A stretch of DNA of 8,990 bases. Origin: RYN-417 sp043745485 (lineage in GTDB: Bacteria; Patescibacteriota; Saccharimonadia; Saccharimonadales; JACDBH01). The notes beneath the pieces were generated by a model, which did not search any database, was not told the DNA's origin, and was given only the letters and a program-made list of their open reading frames with translations. The stretch lies in the NCBI GenBank assembly GCA_043745485.1, contig JAYTSU010000008.1, forward strand, positions 1 to 8,990. The letters run 5' to 3'. A program made the position numbers and the translations under genes. Shown here in pieces: positions 5,417 to 8,990 of the stretch (positions within the stretch are counted from its first letter, which is position 1; every line of letters begins with the position of its first letter).

Positions 5417-6113
5417 ATAGTGCTTGCTCCAATGATTTTCCAGCGTGGCGGACCAGATTCATAACATCGCGGTAGCTCTGGCGAGTAGGACCTAATATGC
5501 CAATATAACTCCTATCGGAGTATGGTGAGCGGAACTTGCTAATAATCAATGTGCAGCCGCTGTTGCGACCAATGGGATTCTCGCGGCCAATGTAAACACT
5601 CAGTGGGTCGTTTGGCGCTGCTTCACGGAGCCACGGCTCTAGATTGTCAAGCAGCTGGGCAACTTCCTGGACCTGACCAGGGTGCATAAACTCTGGCTGA
5701 CCAAATAGGTTGCTTAGACCCGACATGTAAAGCTGATCTCCAAGAGTGGCTATTCCTAAGTTACTAGTGAGATTGACGAGTGTATCAACGGCATTTCGAA
5801 TGGTACGCTCTGGCAAACCGCCATCGTGAACACGGGTAGCTAATGCTTTTTCAGCGCGGCGTTCATCAGGTGTAGCTGCTTGGTCAGCAAGGCTGTTGAC
5901 ATAAAACCGGTAGCCTTTGTCGGTGGGCACGCGGCCGGCGCTTGTGTGTGGCTGCTCAATAAAACCATGGCGCTCAAGCTCTGCCATTTCGGCACGAACC
6001 GTTGCACTACTGACATTAAAGACTTTGGCGAGTAGATTGCTGCCTACGGGGCTGGCAACTTCGGCATATTGTTCAACTATGCTCAAGAGCAAGCTTTTTT
6101 GGCGTTCCGTCAT
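5409..6113 (-). CDS. hrcA: Heat-inducible repressor HrcA, compact form
   Basis: HrcA binds CIRCE as a dimer and represses chaperone genes; GroE or related chaperones usually keep it active. The N-terminal winged helix is canonical: LTERQ-like start, EQYAEVASPVGSNLLAK (14-30), VSSATVRAEMAELERHGFIE (34-53) and PHTSAGRVPTDKGYRFYV (55-72). The C-terminal GAF-like portion is also recognisable: GLSNLFGQPEF (132-142), YIGRENP (174-180), IGILGPTR (204-211). The protein is 234 residues against about 340 usually; the missing ~100 residues map between roughly 75 and 130, so the inserted dimerising domain is reduced or lost rather than the reading frame being broken. Start ATG 6113 gives the family's normal N-terminus. 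Four CIRCE copies in the window are its obvious targets, including its own promoter (autoregulation). Confidence 0.95.
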   Translation of the reverse strand: MTERQKSLLLSIVEQYAEVASPVGSNLLAKVFNVSSATVRAEMAELERHGFIEQPHTSAGRVPTDKGYRFYVNSLADQAATPDERRAEKALATRVHDGGLPERTIRNAVDTLVNLTSNLGIATLGDQLYMSGLSNLFGQPEFMHPGQVQEVAQLLDNLEPWLREAAPNDPLSVYIGRENPIGRNSGCTLIISKFRSPYSDRSYIGILGPTRQSYRDVMNLVRHAGKSLEQALYE

Positions 6114-6123
6114 GATAGTGGTT

Positions 6124-6152
6124 ATTATAGACTTTTAGCACTCAAGAATCAA
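6124..6152 (-). promoter_or_regulatory. hrcA operon promoter
   Basis: Minus-strand TTGATT (6147-6152), 17-base spacing, perfect TATAAT (6124-6129). Only ten bases separate the -10 from ATG 6113, so the transcript should start about 3-4 bases before the start codon: a nearly leaderless hrcA message. The -35 is inside the CIRCE spacer. Confidence 0.8.
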
Positions 6153-6161
6153 GAGTGCCAG
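6135..6161. promoter_or_regulatory. CIRCE operator of hrcA-grpE
   Basis: TTAGCACTC (perfect left arm), nine-base spacer, GAGTGCCAG (two mismatches). It covers the -35 box and most of the promoter spacer and so would exclude RNA polymerase. As at dnaK, the spacer read on the minus strand begins TTGA. Confidence 0.93.
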
Positions 6162-6192
6162 CTTTTTGATGGTTGAGCAGGTCGGAGTATTT

Positions 6193-6510
6193 TTATTTGC
6201 CAAATTCTATATATCCATTACCACCAGCAGCTATATCGCCCTTTATAACGGTAATCTGCGATGGGTTAGTAATGATGCCATTCTCTACTTCAACAATAAC
6301 TCGTTTACTATCCGCAGTTGATCGATACACTGCTGCAGGAATAAAGGCTCCTACGGCAAGCATCCCCGTTAAAACAAAGGCTATGATTGCAAAACGGTTG
6401 CGGTGCACGACGTCTTCATACTGTAACTCAAAATTGCCCGTTATGGCATTTGGACGGTCAACATGGGCTTGGAACTTTTTGTTACGTTTGATTTTGGGTA
6501 TACGAACCAT
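6193..6510 (-). CDS. Single-pass membrane protein of unknown function
   Basis: I place the start at ATG 6510 (105 residues, MVRIPKIKRNKK) rather than the longer frame from 6534, because an extended -10 element lies at 6518-6526 and would overlap the longer version. Residues 1-39 are basic and polar (cytoplasmic by the positive-inside rule), about 40-62 form one hydrophobic helix (FAIIAFVLTGMLAVGAFIPA), and 63-105 are a small, mostly beta-like exported tail (RVIVEVENGIITNPSQITVI). No signal-peptidase or lipobox motif is evident. I do not recognise a family. It lies between a guanylate-kinase-like gene and hrcA; there is no CIRCE on it. A membrane-anchored accessory or envelope role is possible but not shown. 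Confidence 0.75.
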   Translation of the reverse strand: MVRIPKIKRNKKFQAHVDRPNAITGNFELQYEDVVHRNRFAIIAFVLTGMLAVGAFIPAAVYRSTADSKRVIVEVENGIITNPSQITVIKGDIAAGGNGYIEFGK

Positions 6511-6517
6511 ACGCCTT

Positions 6518-6526
6518 ATTATCACA
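6518..6526 (-). promoter_or_regulatory. Extended -10 promoter of the 105-residue membrane protein
   Basis: TGTGATAAT on the minus strand, seven bases before ATG 6510. The transcript would start on or next to the start codon. No convincing -35 box. It lies in the 33-base gap after the upstream kinase-like gene. Confidence 0.45.
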
Positions 6527-6543
6527 CATCCCAAGCGTAAGGG

Positions 6544-7296
6544 CTATGAAGCGGCCAAGAATAGCTGGACGTCAACCAGTAGTTGTTCCGCATGATTACG
6601 ACCGATGCGCTGCTTTTCTGGATCAAGTTGACGGCCATTTGCAATTTCGTCGACTGCTTGGGCTGCTTCATGGATTTCATAGTTGACAACAAACTGGTAG
6701 TAAGACTTTTCTAAACTGTCCATAATTTCATCTTGGGCGCTCATAAGACGACGACGTAGTTCCGCTTCGTCAACATCTCCTCTACCTCTGATACGCTGCA
6801 TCCATATGTCAAAACTTGGGGGCATTAGAAAGATGCATAATGTATCTGGTTTGAAGCGACGTATATTCGCGGCGCCATCGATTTGCACTTCGTTAATAGC
6901 AATTTTATCCGCCCGCTTTGCGGCTTCTATCTGGGCTATGTTCTGCCCGGATACTTGTTGTTGATGGATAACAGCCGCTTCAATATATGCGCCATTTTTT
7001 AAGCCTTCTAAGAATCCTTCTTCGGACTTAAACCAGTATTCAACCCCATTCCGTTCCATCACTCCATTATTTGAGCGCTTTGCTCGAGTAGTGTCAGATA
7101 CAATTGAGTGATAACGACCGGTTTGTATAAGCAGTTCAATGAGCGTATTACGTCCAGCAGCAGTTGGGCCTACGAGTAAAACGAGTGGGATAGAGTTGAG
7201 TGTCTGCTGACTCTTCTGGCTAAGCTCATACTGTTTAAGAATTCGTTCAAATTCAGCCAAATGTTTTAGCAATGGTTTTTGTATTGTTTTTTCCAT
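6544..7296 (-). CDS. Guanylate-kinase-like protein with altered Walker A
   Basis: 250 residues with a guanylate-kinase fold signature: P-loop (43-51), SDTTRAKR (67-74, like the GMP-binding S-x-TTR-x-PR), VEYWF (85-89), IEAAV (105-109, like the family's LEWA), EVQIDGA (136-142) and IFLMPPS (155-161, the strongly conserved family strand). The P-loop reads GPTAAGRNT: the Walker A lysine is arginine and the following Ser/Thr is asparagine (codons CGT AAT), so normal ATP-phosphate and magnesium binding is doubtful. There is an extra 35-residue helical N-terminus and a helical C-terminal extension beyond 220 compared with the usual ~200 residues. The upstream neighbour is a paralogue sharing the IANG-x-x-[LI]D region. 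True GMP kinase activity is uncertain; a pseudokinase, a scaffold or a partner of the neighbour are alternatives. Confidence 0.8.
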   Translation of the reverse strand: MEKTIQKPLLKHLAEFERILKQYELSQKSQQTLNSIPLVLLVGPTAAGRNTLIELLIQTGRYHSIVSDTTRAKRSNNGVMERNGVEYWFKSEEGFLEGLKNGAYIEAAVIHQQQVSGQNIAQIEAAKRADKIAINEVQIDGAANIRRFKPDTLCIFLMPPSFDIWMQRIRGRGDVDEAELRRRLMSAQDEIMDSLEKSYYQFVVNYEIHEAAQAVDEIANGRQLDPEKQRIGRNHAEQLLVDVQLFLAAS

Positions 7297-7302
7297 GTAT
7301 TA

Positions 7303-7311
7303 TTTATAACA
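7303..7311 (-). promoter_or_regulatory. Extended -10 promoter of the altered kinase-like gene
   Basis: TGTTATAAA on the minus strand, six bases before ATG 7296; predicted transcript begins at the start codon itself. No clear -35 box. Confidence 0.45.
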
Positions 7312-7355
7312 GATTAACTCTTTATATGCTAGTCTAGCCTGCAAGTATAAGTGAG

Positions 7356-8036
7356 CTAGATTTCTATTTTTGTCATGAGTTCAATGGTAACTTCGCGAGC
7401 TCGCTCTTGTACGGCAGAATCAATTGGTTGACCGTTTGCAATCGCTTTAAATTCTTCTATTGCCCGCAATAAGTCATCATTTACCATAAAATGATACGTA
7501 TTATCGCTCAATGCAATCTCCATCGATTCCTTAGCTTCTATCAATCGCTTGGTTGTTTCGTTATCATGATTAGCCTCTGAGCGCTTCATCCATTCTGTAT
7601 AGTTGGGCGGTACGATGTATATAGGAATAAACGTTCGAAATCCAAGAGCTTTTAAAGCATTAAGTGCATTGGCATAGACGGCGGTTGTGCATAATCCAGC
7701 CCTCGGATATGCGGTAGCTTTTGTGCCATAGAACTCACCTGTTAGGCTAACAAGGTACTGAGCAAATTGACCGGTTTCGAGCTCATGGAAAATCTCGTCA
7801 TAATCAGTCCTAAAGTTATAATCAACGTCATCTTGTTCGTGCTTACGTGGGTCACGGGTTACATCACTCAGCACATAAGGGATGCCGCTGCGCTCCATGA
7901 TGGTTGTCTTGCCTGCGCCTGTCGCACCAACCGTTGCAACCATATCAAGTTGGGCAAGATGAGCACGAACCTCATCGCTGCAACGGTACCGTGCCTGCAT
8001 TTCCCATGCTTTGTGAATGAAAGTTTTTTTATCCAT
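7356..8036 (-). CDS. Guanylate-kinase-like protein with intact Walker A
   Basis: 226 residues. The P-loop GATGAGKTT (37-45) is a proper Walker A. SDVTRDPR (57-64) matches the GMP-binding TTR-x-PR segment, DVDYNF (70-75) the tyrosine-containing strand, EFYGT (101-105) the conserved YGT, and IYIVPPN (139-145) the IF-x-PPS strand. Divergent points: the glutamate of the LEWA motif appears as Gln93 (FAQYL), and the following Asp-x-x-GA stretch is replaced by CTTAVYANA (116-124). The C-terminal extension (FKAIANGQPID, 196-206) is shared with the next gene, marking the two as paralogues. It may be this organism's guanylate kinase (GMP + ATP to GDP + ADP), or a relative with another nucleotide or protein substrate; both readings remain open. 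It follows lepA by 73 bases and has its own strong extended -10. Confidence 0.8.
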   Translation of the reverse strand: MDKKTFIHKAWEMQARYRCSDEVRAHLAQLDMVATVGATGAGKTTIMERSGIPYVLSDVTRDPRKHEQDDVDYNFRTDYDEIFHELETGQFAQYLVSLTGEFYGTKATAYPRAGLCTTAVYANALNALKALGFRTFIPIYIVPPNYTEWMKRSEANHDNETTKRLIEAKESMEIALSDNTYHFMVNDDLLRAIEEFKAIANGQPIDSAVQERAREVTIELMTKIEI

Positions 8037-8050
8037 AGAAGTTATATACG

Positions 8051-8059
8051 ATTATACCA
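8051..8059 (-). promoter_or_regulatory. Extended -10 promoter of the intact kinase-like gene
   Basis: TGGTATAAT on the minus strand, a perfect extended -10, 14 bases before ATG 8036; predicted leader about seven bases. No consensus -35. It lies in the gap after lepA, which shows no hairpin terminator. Confidence 0.55.
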
Positions 8060-8109
8060 AAGCACATCTATTTCTTAGAATTTACAACGCTTTAAAATAT
8101 GATTTTTAG

Positions 8110-8990
8110 CTAGTCTCTTTTGAGCATTACCGTAAATGCATCGGCTGGAATATCAACTTTTCCAAAGCGCTTCATACGCTCTTTGCCCTTTTTTTGCTTA
8201 GCAAGAACTTTTTTCTTACGTGATACGTCGCCACCGTACAACCCAGTTGTAACATCTTTTCTAAAAGCAGAAATGTCTGCTCGTGCTATAAACCGCCCAC
8301 CAATACCCGCCTGAAGTGCTACCTGGAAGTTTTGGCGTGGGATTACTTCTTTGAGCTTACCCACCGTTTCACGGCCTAAGCGGTCAGCTTCGGTTTTGTG
8401 AGCCATGACACTGAGCGCGTCAACGCGGTCGCCAGCTACATAAAAGTCAACGCGTACAAGATCTTCGGCGCGGTAATCATCGAGCTCATAGTTAAACGAC
8501 CCATAGCCACTGGTGATACTCTTGAGTTGATCATAAAAATCCGTCAGGAGATTTGCGAGCGGCGCCTCAAAGCTCACTAGCGCCAGTTGCGCGTCGACGT
8601 AACTAACATTTTTTTGAAAACCACGACTGTTGATGATGAGCTGTATAACAGCACCAACATAATCTTTTGGTGCAACAATTTCGCCCTGGATCCATGGTTC
8701 ACGAATTTCTGAAATCCTAGCAACATCCGGCAAATTAGCTGCCGATTTAATGACCATTTCTTCGCCGTTTAACAAATGTATGTGGTAGTCAGTCGAAGGA
8801 TTGGTGATGATAACATCTAGAGCATATTCGCGTTCGAGACGTTCTTTAACAATGTCCATATGTAACAGTCCTAAGAATCCAACACGGAAGCCAAATCCAA
8901 GTACTGGCGAGCTTTCGGGTTCATAGATCAATGCCGAGTCACTCAGACTCAGCTTTTCGATAGCATCTTTGAGGACGTTGTAGTTTTCGT
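8110..8990 (-). CDS. lepA: Elongation factor 4 (LepA), C-terminal half
   Basis: LepA is a ribosome-bound translational GTPase of the EF-G family. The frame is open from the right edge to TAG at 8110-8112: 292 residues, about half of the usual ~600, with the N-terminal GTPase and domain II outside the window. Recognisable parts in order: GFGFRVGFLGLLHMDI, which marks the EF-G-like domain III region; EPWI..IVAP..Y.GAV, start of the domain V-like part; the LepA-specific C-terminal domain with FRKDVTTGLYGGDVSRKKK, KQKKGKERMKRFG and IPADAFTVML near the end. The TTG at 8931 is an internal leucine codon, not a start, because the preceding codons (ENYNVLKDAIEKL) also match LepA. No terminator hairpin follows. 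Confidence 0.97.
   Translation of the reverse strand, partial: ENYNVLKDAIEKLSLSDSALIYEPESSPVLGFGFRVGFLGLLHMDIVKERLEREYALDVIITNPSTDYHIHLLNGEEMVIKSAANLPDVARISEIREPWIQGEIVAPKDYVGAVIQLIINSRGFQKNVSYVDAQLALVSFEAPLANLLTDFYDQLKSITSGYGSFNYELDDYRAEDLVRVDFYVAGDRVDALSVMAHKTEADRLGRETVGKLKEVIPRQNFQVALQAGIGGRFIARADISAFRKDVTTGLYGGDVSRKKKVLAKQKKGKERMKRFGKVDIPADAFTVMLKRD

Noticed and set aside
6511..6534. Longer start for the 105-residue membrane protein (adds MGCVIIRR)
   Set aside because: The extra codons coincide with an extended -10 element, and the shorter product starts with a typical basic N-terminus. Kept as the less likely option.
7328..7338. Palindrome GCTAG-T-CTAGC between the kinase-like genes
   Set aside because: The one-base centre cannot form a hairpin, there is no T-tract, and no second copy is seen; likely chance.
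8929..8931. TTG as a start codon of a separate 273-residue protein
   Set aside because: Codons upstream continue LepA homology to the window edge, so it is an internal leucine of a truncated lepA.
1..8990. TGA-to-glycine recoding as in Gracilibacteria or Absconditabacteria
   Set aside because: No in-frame TGA occurs in about 2,800 codons, and conserved glycines in DnaK, DnaJ and LepA use GGN codons.
1..8990. Mobile elements, CRISPR arrays, tRNA or rRNA genes
   Set aside because: I found no transposase or integrase signatures, no regularly spaced repeats and no tRNA or rRNA-like stretches on either strand; the window is densely coding.

Overview
All recognisable genes lie on the minus strand, so transcription runs from right to left. 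The content points to a reduced bacterium, most likely of the Patescibacteria/CPR radiation and perhaps Saccharibacteria. Reasons: compact HrcA and GrpE proteins, very short intergenic gaps, several promoters placed almost on the start codon, small lineage-type membrane proteins and divergent guanylate-kinase-like paralogues. This placement is inference from protein flavour, not from a marker tree. The code looks standard: no in-frame TGA interrupts any gene, and DnaK, DnaJ and LepA glycines are ordinary GGN codons.

Layout in transcription order (right to left). 8990-8110: C-terminal half of the translation GTPase LepA/EF4. 8036-7356 and 7296-6544: two adjacent, divergent guanylate-kinase-like P-loop proteins. 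6510-6193: a 105-residue single-pass membrane protein of unknown function. 6161-4696: a CIRCE-controlled unit hrcA-grpE-X, where X is an unrecognised 86-residue protein. 4694-2592: dnaK, preceded by two CIRCE operators and followed by a strong hairpin terminator. 2483-2121: a GlsB/YeaQ/YmgE-type three-helix membrane protein with its own promoter, ribosome-binding site and terminator. 2150-954: dnaJ with its own CIRCE. 931-1: a promoter, a 36-residue membrane microprotein missed by usual length cut-offs, and a RimK-like ATP-grasp ligase that runs off the left edge.

The core of the window is a complete DnaK-DnaJ-GrpE chaperone system and its repressor HrcA, split into three separately promoted units that all carry CIRCE operators (four copies in total), so one repressor can coordinate them. 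At hrcA and dnaK the -35 box sits inside the CIRCE spacer. HrcA is about 100 residues shorter than usual, apparently in its central part.

The less explained material is the X protein in the hrcA operon, the guanylate-kinase-like pair in which each member lacks key residues the other retains, the microprotein/ATP-grasp pair, and a repeated architecture of extended -10 promoters that predicts leaderless or nearly leaderless mRNAs.
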